Shown here piece after piece: positions 8,302-15,159 of a stretch of DNA of 42,208 bases (within the stretch, counting starts at the first letter, position 1; each line of letters opens with the position of its first letter). The stretch is from DASUZB01 sp036377075 (GTDB lineage Bacteria; Actinomycetota; CALGFH01). Position numbers and translations under genes: made by a program. The stretch is from positions 1 to 42,208 of the forward strand of contig DASUZB010000171.1 of NCBI GenBank assembly GCA_036377075.1, in the 5' to 3' direction. The notes below the pieces were generated by a model. It was not told where the DNA came from, did not search any database, and was given only the letters and a program-made list of their open reading frames with translations.

Positions 8302-9081
8302 ATGGCTGAGGCGATCGCCGAGCGGGTCCAGCGCTACATCCTCGATGGCAGCGATGCGGACTTGCGGCGGCTGCTGGGCATCTCGCAGTTCAGTGGGGAG
8401 ATGGCACGCGCTGCCTTCCGCCGGGTCGGCATGCAGGAAGGCTGGAAGGCGATCGACTGTGGCTGCGGCCCGATCGGCGGCCTTGCCGTCATGGCGGAGC
8501 TGGTGGGCCCGGGCGGGCGGGTCGTCGGCGTCGACGCCAGCGAGGCGGCAGTGCGGCAGCTCGACGCGGCAGCCGTGGGCGGCCCGTTCGACCTGGCCTA
8601 CACGCGGCTGTTTCTGGTGCACCAGGTCGACCCGGTCCGGACGCTCAGCCGGATCGCCGGCCTGCTTCGCCCCGGCGGCTGGGTCGTCGCGCACGAGCCG
8701 CTGCGCTGCCCGGCGCCGCGGTCGCAGCCCCACCTGGAGGCCCTTGGCGCCTACTGGGAGCTGCTGTTCGAGGTGGTGGAACGGGTCGGGGGCGCGCCGC
8801 ACGACGCCGTCGACGACCTCGCGCGGTGGGCGCGCGCGGCGGGCCTCGAGGTGGTCCGCACGGACGGTTGCTTCTTCACCAATGACCCGACGGTGGGCTT
8901 CGAGCTGCACGCCAGCACCCTCGCGGCAGCCAGAGGGCGTGCCGTCAGCGGGGGAGTCGCGTCCGAGCAACAGGTCGACGAGCTGGTGGGTGCGCTTCGT
9001 GCGGCGAAGGAGGGCGGCTACGAGTGGGTGTCGTCGCCGTTCTTCCGCGACCTGACACTGCGCAAGCCCACAGCGGCGTGA
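8302..9081 (+). CDS. class I SAM-dependent methyltransferase, possibly internally deleted
   Basis: A 259-residue Rossmann-type methyltransferase. Motif I is AIDCGCGPIGGLAVMAE (about 50-66) and the acidic residue for SAM ribose is D78 in GRVVGVDAS. After AAVRQ (85) the chain jumps at once to LDAAAVGGPFDLAYTRLF. Related proteins carry roughly 20 more residues here, including the helix after the acidic loop and the strand with motif II. An in-frame deletion that could impair SAM binding is therefore suspected. Downstream blocks are intact (LLRPGGWVVAHEPLR, WVSSPFFRDLTLRK). ATG at 8302 follows a GGGAC stretch. The substrate is unknown. It is a single gene with no partner, between an IS remnant and a convergent kinase gene. 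Confidence 0.78.
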   Translation: MAEAIAERVQRYILDGSDADLRRLLGISQFSGEMARAAFRRVGMQEGWKAIDCGCGPIGGLAVMAELVGPGGRVVGVDASEAAVRQLDAAAVGGPFDLAYTRLFLVHQVDPVRTLSRIAGLLRPGGWVVAHEPLRCPAPRSQPHLEALGAYWELLFEVVERVGGAPHDAVDDLARWARAAGLEVVRTDGCFFTNDPTVGFELHASTLAAARGRAVSGGVASEQQVDELVGALRAAKEGGYEWVSSPFFRDLTLRKPTAA

Positions 9082-9181
9082 AGCAGCAGGTCACGATCTA
9101 CGGTTGGATTACTAGCAGGCGTTTGCCACCTATCGGGAACCGGCGCTACTCGATACCCGCGTCCGGCGGCATCGGCGTCAA

Positions 9182-9214
9182 GTAGTGCCACCTACACGAC
9201 ACGCACGGCACTAC
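9182..9214 (+). terminator. hairpin about 100 bases after the methyltransferase
   Basis: GTAGTGCC (9182-9189) and GGCACTAC (9207-9214) are perfect 8-bp inverted arms around a 17-base loop, between the convergent methyltransferase and kinase genes. No T-run follows. It could be a bidirectional terminator or a leftover of a mobile element end; the loop is long for a terminator. Confidence 0.3.
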
Positions 9215-9346
9215 CGCTGCCGCCCGGAGTTCAGCCGGGCTCAGGCAGCCGACGCCGCATGTTGATGCACATGGTCGCGTGGGTCCGGCCGCTACCGCAT
9301 CCGCTCATGCCGATGTGCGCACGGTGACTCGAAGCATCGGATGGGG

Positions 9347-9964
9347 TCATGGTTCGTGTGAGTAGCGCGAGTCGGCAGCGGTCGGGGCGTACTGGTCAGG
9401 CAGGGATGGCCAGCGCTGCGAGGCCCACTGCGACCAGGTCGCGTGCTCTGGTGGGACGGGTGGAATCTGAGAACCTCGCAGTTCGTCGTCGTCCGGCGCT
9501 TGAAACTGAGCCCGCCACTGCTCAAGTTCAACGTCGCTCATGTGGAACGTTTGACCGGGCGTGGTTGCGAACCGATTGGTGACACGCCTGCGTTGCTCCT
9601 CGTGGTCAATCGGCAGGTAGACGACTTGGCTACGGGCACCGACTGTGCCAGCGATCCAGCGGAGCGCTGATCGTTCGTCCTTGCCCCAGAACCCGAAGTC
9701 GAAGACGACATTGATGCCCAGCTCTGCGGCCCGCATGCCGAGCTGAACCAACTTGCCCTCAACGATGTCACGCTTATCTGGTGGGTTCTGATCGCCAAAC
9801 AGCGCGATCTGCCACTCGTCGGGCGTTAGCCGCAGAGCCGACGCGCTGATCTCTAGTTCTTTCGCGTGAGCCGTTTTCCCTGCGCCGGGAAGGCCAACGA
9901 TCAGGTAAACGATTGCAGGTCCGACGCGCGGATCGGTCGGCTCGGGGTGGTTGTGTGGGTACAT
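9347..9964 (-). CDS. zeta-toxin-like P-loop kinase / small AAA ATPase
   Basis: A 205-residue protein with Walker A GLPGAGKT (24-31) in a YLIVGLPGAGKT strand-loop context, followed by RLTPDEWQIALFG (45-57) and VVFDFGFWGKDERSALRW (86-103). This is the layout of predicted small-molecule or zeta-like kinases, in which an acidic D-E pair near residue 49 and a hydrophobic-D-x-G strand follow the P-loop. A later Arg-rich segment (DHEEQRRRVTNRF) may be the lid. ATG at 9964 was chosen over the upstream frame extension because GGAG lies 7 bases before it. No antitoxin-like partner gene is visible next to it, so a toxin role is not supported. It could equally be a phosphotransferase for a small metabolite. 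Confidence 0.75.
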   Translation of the reverse strand: MYPHNHPEPTDPRVGPAIVYLIVGLPGAGKTAHAKELEISASALRLTPDEWQIALFGDQNPPDKRDIVEGKLVQLGMRAAELGINVVFDFGFWGKDERSALRWIAGTVGARSQVVYLPIDHEEQRRRVTNRFATTPGQTFHMSDVELEQWRAQFQAPDDDELRGSQIPPVPPEHATWSQWASQRWPSLPDQYAPTAADSRYSHEP

Positions 9965-10107
9965 GCGGCGGCTCCTGAGGGCTGGCAGGGGCCAGGCAGG
10001 CAACGCGAAATGGCCGCCCGGCAGGAAGCCGGCGGCGCGGAACCGAGAGACTTAAGGATCGGGAACTGTCCGGTCTCGGGGCCTACGTGGCACTCCGCTG
10101 AGTGTTG

Positions 10108-10202
10108 GTGGAGTTGACCGTGACAGAGCAGCGGTGTCGGGCCGTGTTGGAGAGGTCCAGGCCGGGGTGCCGGTGACCGAGGTGGCAGAACGGCACTCGT
10201 AG
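10108..10202 (+). pseudogene. IS481-like transposase N-terminal scrap
   Basis: GTG at 10108 opens VELTVTEQRCRAVLE. After a 2-base insertion near 10151 the next frame continues VQAGVPVTEVAERHS and stops. Together these match the start of the helix-turn-helix region of IS481-family transposases (VELTVTEQRYRAVLEV-x-GxPVTEVAxRxGVS). Only about 31 codons remain and the catalytic domain is gone. A TGTCCGG stretch at 10067 might be the old element end, but I could not match a partner repeat. Confidence 0.65.
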
Positions 10203-10221
10203 CCATCGGGCTCGTGCAGCC

Positions 10222-10968
10222 TCACGGCCGTGATCGCAGCACCGCGACCTCGGGATATTCCTCGGGCGGACCGAAGCCGTGCTCGACCAGCCAGCGGACC
10301 CCCCGCAGGCTTCGCAACGACCACCAGGCGCGGATGAGGTCGCCGTCGACGTGGGTGCCGTAGCCGGCGACGACGTCGCCAAGGTGCTCCTGGTGTCCGA
10401 GCGTGAGGGTGGCGAGGTCGAACAGCGCGTCGCCCGGGGCCGCCTCGGACCAGTCGACGACGCCGGTGACCTCGTCACCGTCGACGAAGATGTGGTCGAC
10501 CTGCAGGTCGCCGTGGATGAACACTGGTGTCCACGACCGGAGCGCGGTCTCGGCGAGCCGGCGGTTGCGCGTGACCACGTCGGCGGGAAGGACGTCGTTG
10601 GCGACGAGCCACTCGCATTCGCCATCGAGGTGCGATGCGAGCTCGTCGAGGCTCCGACCGGGCCATGGCGGCAGCGGCGCATCGTGCAGCGTCCGGGCGG
10701 CGGTACCCGCCGCGGCCCACGCCGCCGAGGACGCGGTCGACGGCTCGCCGAGGCGGCCGAGTGCCGTCCCTGGGAGGGCGGCGAGCGCGAGCACGGGCGG
10801 CTTCCGCCATAGGATCTCCGGGGTCGGGATCGGCGCCATAGCCATCGCCTCGACCTCGACGTCGGTGCGGGTCTGATCAGCGTCGATCTTCAGGAACACG
10901 TTGCCGACGCGCAGGGTCGCGCGCTCGTGATGGGCGACGATGACCTCGATCTCCTCCACGTCGGTCAT
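10222..10968 (-). CDS. APH-family phosphotransferase
   Basis: A 248-residue member of the aminoglycoside/choline-kinase-like APH fold. The catalytic loop is FIHGDLQVDHIF (150-161, Asp154 as putative base) and the metal-binding segment is VTGVVDWSEAAPGDALFDLA (168-187, Asp172). An N-terminal strand with VFLKIDA (Lys27) is a plausible ATP-contacting lysine. The protein is shorter than many APH enzymes, so the substrate is unclear; such proteins act on aminoglycosides, macrolides, hydroxyl compounds or sugars. ATG at 10968 starts MTDVEEIEV; the extension upstream has no family resemblance and overlaps the tRNA-fragment region. The gene sits just outside the left border of the tRNA-Ala element. 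Confidence 0.82.
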   Translation of the reverse strand: MTDVEEIEVIVAHHERATLRVGNVFLKIDADQTRTDVEVEAMAMAPIPTPEILWRKPPVLALAALPGTALGRLGEPSTASSAAWAAAGTAARTLHDAPLPPWPGRSLDELASHLDGECEWLVANDVLPADVVTRNRRLAETALRSWTPVFIHGDLQVDHIFVDGDEVTGVVDWSEAAPGDALFDLATLTLGHQEHLGDVVAGYGTHVDGDLIRAWWSLRSLRGVRWLVEHGFGPPEEYPEVAVLRSRP

Positions 10969-11066
10969 TATCGCGGGGGATGGCCACCGACGCAGCGGTC
11001 GCCTTGGCCGAGCACCTGGCCGAGTTCGCCGCGCTGCTCGTGGCGGCTGACCTGGGTGGTTGGTGG

Positions 11067-11109
11067 TGGAGATGATGGGACTCGAACCCACGACCCCCTG
11101 CTTGCAAAG
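11067..11109 (-). repeat. tRNA-Ala(UGC) 3'-half fragment, probable attR
   Basis: Forty-three bases here are identical to 15849-15891, the 3' part of the intact tRNA-Ala gene from the anticodon loop to the discriminator base, in the same orientation. Identity stops abruptly at 11110, where the rest of the tRNA would continue. Beyond the 3' end this copy reads on into CCA on the tRNA strand (base order TCTCCACCA), while the intact gene does not encode CCA. A split tRNA end of this kind is the standard footprint of tyrosine-integrase insertion. This copy would hold the original chromosomal 3' flank. Confidence 0.85.
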
Positions 11110-11604
11110 GAAGTCCGGGCGGGGCTGCAACCTCGGACAACGGCAAGGCTCCCAGCTCAGAGGGCCTCCTATTGCCCGTGATTGACCGTTGTCGCCCGCC
11201 GGAGGCCGTTGCTACTGGCACGTAGATGGCACGGCCGACTGCCCTGGAGTGCCCGGCAGGCGGCGCCGTCCCTGACGGCTCGGGTGGGCTGACAGCGCGC
11301 CGTTGTGGGCGCGGCGAGGCCGGCTCTGGGCGACGGTCGGGCTCGTGGCCGACGCGGTCGACGCTGGGCCACGCTGGCGGACGTGCGTCGGCGCTGAGAC
11401 CAAGCCGGTCAGGCGCCGCCGGGGGCCGAGCACGGCCGCCGAAGGTGGCCGCGCGCAGGTCCCCGAGGGGCGCCGGCTCAGGCGATGAACGCCTGCCTCG
11501 TTGGCAAGCTGCGGGACGCAGCGCGGCAGCGGGTACGCGGCCTAGCGGCGACCGTGCCGCTGCTCGGGCTCCGGAGCACGTTGTGGGTGTCGCATACTGT
11601 GGCC
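11110..11604. other. intergenic stretch inside the left end of the element
   Basis: I see no convincing gene in these 495 bases. Open frames exist on both strands, but they are Arg/Ala/Gly-rich, have no recognisable motif and no ribosome-binding site. The stretch contains a 21-base near-copy (11213-11233, one mismatch) of 15769-15789, which lies at the 3' end of the recombinase remnant. A TACTGT/CATACT box just before the ATG at 11605 suggests a leaderless promoter for the next gene. Confidence 0.5.
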
Positions 11605-12126
11605 ATGTCTGGGATTGGCCGCGCTGCTCGTCTCCTCGTAGTCGCCAGGATGGTCGCGGCCGTGGCGCTAGTCGGCGCAGTTGCTTTCCTGCGGGCCGCG
11701 TCCGCGACGACGCGTGTCCTTGATCGCGGTGACGTGCGGTTCGACGTGCTGGTACAACGTCGGGCCGAACGCCTTGATTACGCCGGCGCGGAGCTGCAGG
11801 CACCGGGCGCGCAACCGCAGGTGAGTGCGGCGCAGGCGTGGTCGACTGCCGGGGCGCATCGTCAGCCGGATGGCCGCAAGCCGGCGGTGCGGCTGGCTAC
11901 GTTCGTCGACCCTGACTTCCCGGTGCCCGCCGGCCACGGCCGGCGTCTTGTCCCTGTGGCCAAGCGGGCTTTGGTCTGGGTCGTGGTGGTTCCTGACGTG
12001 CCGGTTGTTGAGTTCGGCCCGGACGTGGGGCAGGCAGGTCGACCAGTGCGGCGTGCTGCATGCCCGACCTATACGCCGGTCGATGCGACGACGGGGCAGC
12101 CTCTCGGCACCTGGTATCACTGCTGA
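11605..12126 (+). CDS. membrane-anchored protein of unknown function
   Basis: A 173-residue protein with an N-terminal membrane helix or uncleaved signal (RLLVVARMVAAVALVGAVAF, about residues 9-28). The rest is predicted extracytoplasmic, with short hydrophobic strands (ALVWVVVVPDVPVVEFGP) and a Cys near each end of the last 35 residues (CPTYTPVDATTGQPLGTWYHC). I do not recognise a family. ATG at 11605 was preferred to the upstream ATG at 11485 because it places the membrane segment at the N-terminus and has a CATACT box six bases before it, as in leaderless genes. It is the leftmost cargo gene of the element, convergent with the RsbW-like gene. Confidence 0.6.
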   Translation: MSGIGRAARLLVVARMVAAVALVGAVAFLRAASATTRVLDRGDVRFDVLVQRRAERLDYAGAELQAPGAQPQVSAAQAWSTAGAHRQPDGRKPAVRLATFVDPDFPVPAGHGRRLVPVAKRALVWVVVVPDVPVVEFGPDVGQAGRPVRRAACPTYTPVDATTGQPLGTWYHC

Positions 12127-12170
12127 CCGCTGTGCTGCCAGGCGACCCCGCGCCGGAGTCGAGGCTGTGC

Positions 12171-12195
12171 CGGCCGCCCGCAGGGCCGGCCTTGA
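12171..12195. repeat. 25-bp direct repeat, copy 1
   Basis: Twenty-five bases identical to 13917-13941 in the same orientation. The unit folds as GGCC-GCCC-gca-GGGC-c-GGCC, an 8-bp stem with one bulged base. This copy lies 26 bases past the stop of the RsbW-like gene, so it may serve as its terminator. The two copies bracket the SpoIIE/RsbW module. Confidence 0.7.
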
Positions 12196-12221
12196 TCGCG
12201 TTGTCCCTGTCCCGAGCGCGC

Positions 12222-12635
12222 TCAGGCAGTGTGGACTTCGAACCAGACGGCCTTGCCGGCGCTGTGCCCATCGATGTCGGAACCCCAACGGGTGGCGAGC
12301 GCGGCCACCAGTTCTAGCCCTCGGCCGGCCTCGTCGTCCCAGCCACCCATGCCTTCGTGCTTGGGAAGCTGGGGGCTTGTGTCGTGGACCTCGACGCGGA
12401 CGGCATCGCCGCCCAGGGTGACGACCAGGCCGATCCCGACCGAGCTCGCGGGGGTGTGGGTGATCGCGTTGGTGACCAGCTCGCCGGCCAGCAGCTCGAC
12501 GACCTGGCTCACGCCGTCAAGCCGCCAGCCGCGCAGCGTGGCCGCGACGAACCGCCTGGCCGCCCTGGCGCTGCTCGGGGCATGGGGAAGCTGGATGCTC
12601 GCCTGCGCTGCCGCTGGCCCGCGCGCGCCCGCCAC
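12222..12635 (-). CDS. RsbW-like HATPase_c anti-sigma/kinase protein
   Basis: A 137-residue GHKL ATPase of the anti-sigma-factor kinase (RsbW/SpoIIAB) type common in actinobacteria. The N-box is ELLAGELVTNAITHT (47-61, E52 and N56). A short G1-like box is VEVHDTSPQLP (81-91), where the usual Gly after Asp is replaced by Thr-Ser. The G2 box is GRGLELVAALATRWG (104-118). Such proteins bind or phosphorylate partners in sigma-factor partner switching. GTG at 12635 follows a GACGAGG site. It lies 61 bases downstream of the SpoIIE phosphatase gene on the same strand, which supports a phosphatase/ATPase pair, but no STAS anti-anti-sigma or sigma gene is present nearby. Many actinobacterial copies are orphan ATP-binding proteins. 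Confidence 0.85.
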   Translation of the reverse strand: MAGARGPAAAQASIQLPHAPSSARAARRFVAATLRGWRLDGVSQVVELLAGELVTNAITHTPASSVGIGLVVTLGGDAVRVEVHDTSPQLPKHEGMGGWDDEAGRGLELVAALATRWGSDIDGHSAGKAVWFEVHTA

Positions 12636-12696
12636 CGCATGCCTCGTCCCTTTGGGCGATCTCCGTGCGCTCGACTACCCGATTGTTGGTAGCGGG

Positions 12697-13770
12697 TTAC
12701 CCGCTGGCGGGCACGACGAACTCGATCGCGGCAATGTCGTCGCGGAGCGGCTCGGGCCGGCGCGCGTTGAGCCGTTCGTGCAGCAAGGCGAACTCGCCTT
12801 GGACGACCAGCCCGACGACCTCCTCGTCGCCGAGGCCGCCCAGCCGCCCGTAGGCCTCCAGCAGTCCATCGGTGTAGACCACCACCCGAAAGCCCGGCGC
12901 CATCACCACCTCGCGCTCCGTGATCACCGGACGCTCAACCAGGCCGAGCAGCGGCCCGGTCGGTGGCAACGACTGGGCGCCGCCACCGCGATCGCCGTCG
13001 CCGTGGCCGCCGTCGACCAGATGGCCAGGCAGGTGGCCCGCGTTGGCGTAGCGCAGCCGCCCATCGCGGTAGCTGGCCACATACACCGTCGCCAACGCCT
13101 CCCCCGATGGGTCCGCCCACAGTAGGGCGTTGGCCAGCAGCAGTGCATCGCTGAGCGGCGAGCCGGCCAGCGCGGCCGACAGGACCAGGTCCTTCAGCCG
13201 CAGGGCCGTGATCGCCGCCTCCAAGCCATGCCCGGCGACGTCGCCGATCACGAACCACACCGCCTCGCCGGCCTTGGCGGTACCCACGAAGTCGCCGCCG
13301 ACCACGCCCTCGGCCGGGCGAAACAGCGTCCGCAGCAGGATTCCACCCGCAGTCTCAATGTTCTCGGCGCCCAAGCGGGCGGCCACGGTGCTGGCCAGCT
13401 CGGCCTCCTGGTCGGCGCGTTCGCGCTGCTGTTGGGCGTAGTCCGCCTCGGTCTCGATCAGCCCGGCGAGCCGGTGGAAACGGCGGATCCAGGCCAGTGA
13501 CCCCAACAGTGGCACGACCGCCACCAGCAGAAACCAGTCGGCTACCGAGGTGCGGCCCTGGGCGGCGTTGGCCGCCAGCACCGGGACCAGGCTGAGCAGC
13601 AGCGTCCCAGCCAGCGCGTCCTTGGCAGCCAGCGAGCGCCACTGGGCCGCTTGGAGCCCACGGTGCTCGACCGCAACGGCGCGGTGGTAGGCGCGGCGTG
13701 CCCCCGCGACCCATGACAGCGAGCCGACCAGGAACCCCGCCGCCGCGAACGAGAACAACACACGGTGCAT
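12697..13770 (-). CDS. membrane SpoIIE-type PP2C phosphatase
   Basis: A 357-residue phosphatase of the SpoIIE/RsbU family. Three hydrophobic segments (about 4-22, 53-70, 78-95) anchor it, and a coiled linker (105-135) rich in Glu/Gln/Arg follows. The PP2C-like domain contains GGDFVG (158-163), VIGDVAGHGLEAA (174-186) and the closing DDIAAIEFV, which supply the metal-binding Asp residues. No PAS, GAF or HAMP input domain is seen, so the membrane part may be the sensor. These enzymes dephosphorylate STAS-domain anti-anti-sigma factors. ATG at 13770 has TAGGAT exactly six bases upstream and no Shine-Dalgarno, suggesting leaderless transcription. The gene starts an operon with the RsbW-like gene. 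Confidence 0.88.
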   Translation of the reverse strand: MHRVLFSFAAAGFLVGSLSWVAGARRAYHRAVAVEHRGLQAAQWRSLAAKDALAGTLLLSLVPVLAANAAQGRTSVADWFLLVAVVPLLGSLAWIRRFHRLAGLIETEADYAQQQRERADQEAELASTVAARLGAENIETAGGILLRTLFRPAEGVVGGDFVGTAKAGEAVWFVIGDVAGHGLEAAITALRLKDLVLSAALAGSPLSDALLLANALLWADPSGEALATVYVASYRDGRLRYANAGHLPGHLVDGGHGDGDRGGGAQSLPPTGPLLGLVERPVITEREVVMAPGFRVVVYTDGLLEAYGRLGGLGDEEVVGLVVQGEFALLHERLNARRPEPLRDDIAAIEFVVPASG

Positions 13771-14095
13771 CCCAGAATCCTAGAATCAGCGCAGCCCGCA
13801 GGCTAGACCGAGGCGACCAACGACCGCCATCGCCCAGGCCGGGCCCGTCTACCCGATCTGCGCCCGGCGCCCCTCAACCCGGGGTGCTCCGCCGGCGCAA
13901 GGACGGCCGGCGGAGGCGGCCGCCCGCAGGGCCGGCCTTGACCCTGTATGGAAACTCCTCACCAACCAAGACGAAGCCTCGGGAGAGGAGCGGCGCCCCG
14001 GCCCCTGGGGGACCGCGGGGTGGAGCCGGGGCGCCAGGCCCGGGGCTTCCGCAATCGCTGTTCTGGCAGGACAGCGCCCCGGGCGTTCTCGGCCG
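13771..14095. other. intergenic stretch with repeats and a long hairpin
   Basis: These 325 bases hold no convincing gene. They contain the promoter box of the SpoIIE gene (13771-13790), copy 2 of the 25-bp repeat (13917-13941), and an 11-bp inverted repeat GGCGCCCCGGC / GCCGGGGCGCC (13992-14002 and 14025-14035, 22-base loop). The inverted repeat lies 60-100 bases after the stop of the gene ending at 14096 and may terminate the DUF574 operon. Confidence 0.5.
13917..13941. repeat. 25-bp direct repeat, copy 2
   Basis: Identical to 12171-12195 in the same orientation, with the same bulged 8-bp hairpin. It stands 146 bases before the SpoIIE start codon and 154 bases past the stop of the gene at 14096. 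With copy 1 it encloses the SpoIIE/RsbW pair. Confidence 0.7.
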
Positions 14096-14362
14096 CTACC
14101 CGTCCGGGTCGTGCTGGGCACGGACCGTCCGCGCCCACTCGTACAGGGCTCGGGCGCCGAGCACGGCATCAAGCGGGAGGGGAATCTGGCGGCGGGCGGC
14201 GTCGCTGGCCAGCCACGCGGTCCCGAGCGCCAGCAGGTCGGCGGTTATCGCCAGGTTCAACGGTGACAGAGGCGCCATGCTGTGCCGTCCGGCTTCCAGC
14301 TCGGCCAGCCGGTCGGCCAGCCCCGGCGGCGGCCAGCCGGGCGGCGGCTCGCGTCTACTCAT
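14096..14362 (-). CDS. small protein downstream of the DUF574 methyltransferase
   Basis: An 88-residue soluble protein of unknown function. The N-terminus is Pro-rich and is followed by helices with LADRLAELEAG and NLAITADLLALGTAWLASDAARR; the end is ALYEWARTVRAQHDPDG. No motif is recognised. It starts at ATG 14362, overlapping the stop of the methyltransferase gene by four bases (ATGA), so it is very likely translated by coupling. It is the last gene of the three-gene operon. Operon position suggests a partner or accessory role to the methyltransferase, which is inference only. Confidence 0.65.
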   Translation of the reverse strand: MSRREPPPGWPPPGLADRLAELEAGRHSMAPLSPLNLAITADLLALGTAWLASDAARRQIPLPLDAVLGARALYEWARTVRAQHDPDG

Positions 14363-15159
14363 GTCCGGCCGACCCCGGCCCAGAAGCCCCCAACGCCCAT
14401 GGTGTCAAGCTCCCGGCCATCCGGCCGCCACGCCGCCGGTTGCACCAGCCCCGGCGGGACCAGCTCGAAGCCGTGGAACAGCCGGGCGACCTCGGGGCGG
14501 GAGCGCAGCACCAGCGGCGCCGAGGCGCGCTCGTAGACCTTGGTGACCTTGCCGGCGACCTCGGGGCGGAAGTCACCGGTCGCGTGGGAGACCACGAGGA
14601 AGCTGCCGGGTGCCAGCACGTCGCGGAGGCAGCCGACGATGGCGGCCGGGTCCTCGTCGTCGGTGATGAAGTGCAGGACGGCGACAAGCAGCACCGCGAC
14701 CGGCTTGGTGAAGTCGAGTAGCTCCCTGGTCCTGGGGTGGCGGACGATCCGCTCGGGCTCGCGCAGGTCCGCCAGCACCGTGGCGGTGGTCGGCTCGGCG
14801 AGCAGCGCGTTGGCATGCGCGTGGACCACGGGATCGTTGTCCACGTAGACCACGCGCGCGTCCGCCGCGACGGTATGTGCGACCTCATGGACGTTGCCCT
14901 GGGTCGGCAGGCCGGTCCCGATGTCGAGGAACTGCCGTGCGCCCTCGGCGGCGAGGTGGCGGACGGCGCGGCCGAGGAAGGCGCGGTTCTCCCTTGCCCC
15001 GGTGCGGGCCTCGGGGACCAAGGCGAGGAGCTGCTCGGCGGCGGCGCGGTCGGCGGGGAGGCTGTCCTTGCCGCCCAACAAGAAGTCGTAGACGCGCGCC
15101 GGGTTGGGCCTGCCGGCGTCGATAGCATCGACGAATGGGGGCGGTGGCTGGCTGATCAT
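14359..15159 (-). CDS. DUF574-family SAM-dependent methyltransferase
   Basis: A 266-residue protein of the actinobacteria-specific S-adenosyl methyltransferase family (DUF574). Hallmarks are the N-terminal PNPARVYDFLLGGKDSLPAD (19-38), ENRAFLGRAVRHLA (57-70), the SAM loop FLDIGTGLPTQGNVHEVA (77-94) and VVYVDNDPVV (103-112). It also has FHGFELVPPGLVQPAAWRPD near the end. Length is usual for the family, whose substrate is not established as far as I know. ATG at 15159 overlaps the stop of the preceding small gene by four bases. It is the middle gene of a tightly coupled trio within the tRNA-Ala element, convergent with the recombinase remnant. Confidence 0.92.
   Translation of the reverse strand: MISQPPPPFVDAIDAGRPNPARVYDFLLGGKDSLPADRAAAEQLLALVPEARTGARENRAFLGRAVRHLAAEGARQFLDIGTGLPTQGNVHEVAHTVAADARVVYVDNDPVVHAHANALLAEPTTATVLADLREPERIVRHPRTRELLDFTKPVAVLLVAVLHFITDDEDPAAIVGCLRDVLAPGSFLVVSHATGDFRPEVAGKVTKVYERASAPLVLRSRPEVARLFHGFELVPPGLVQPAAWRPDGRELDTMGVGGFWAGVGRT

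Noticed and set aside
9347..9964. Toxin-antitoxin system based on the zeta-like kinase
   Set aside because: No small antitoxin-like gene is adjacent in the same direction; the family also includes non-toxic kinases.
11226..11723. 165-residue plus-strand frame in the left end of the element
   Set aside because: Arg/Ser/Gly-rich text without motif, no ribosome site, and it overlaps the better-supported gene at 11605 in another frame.
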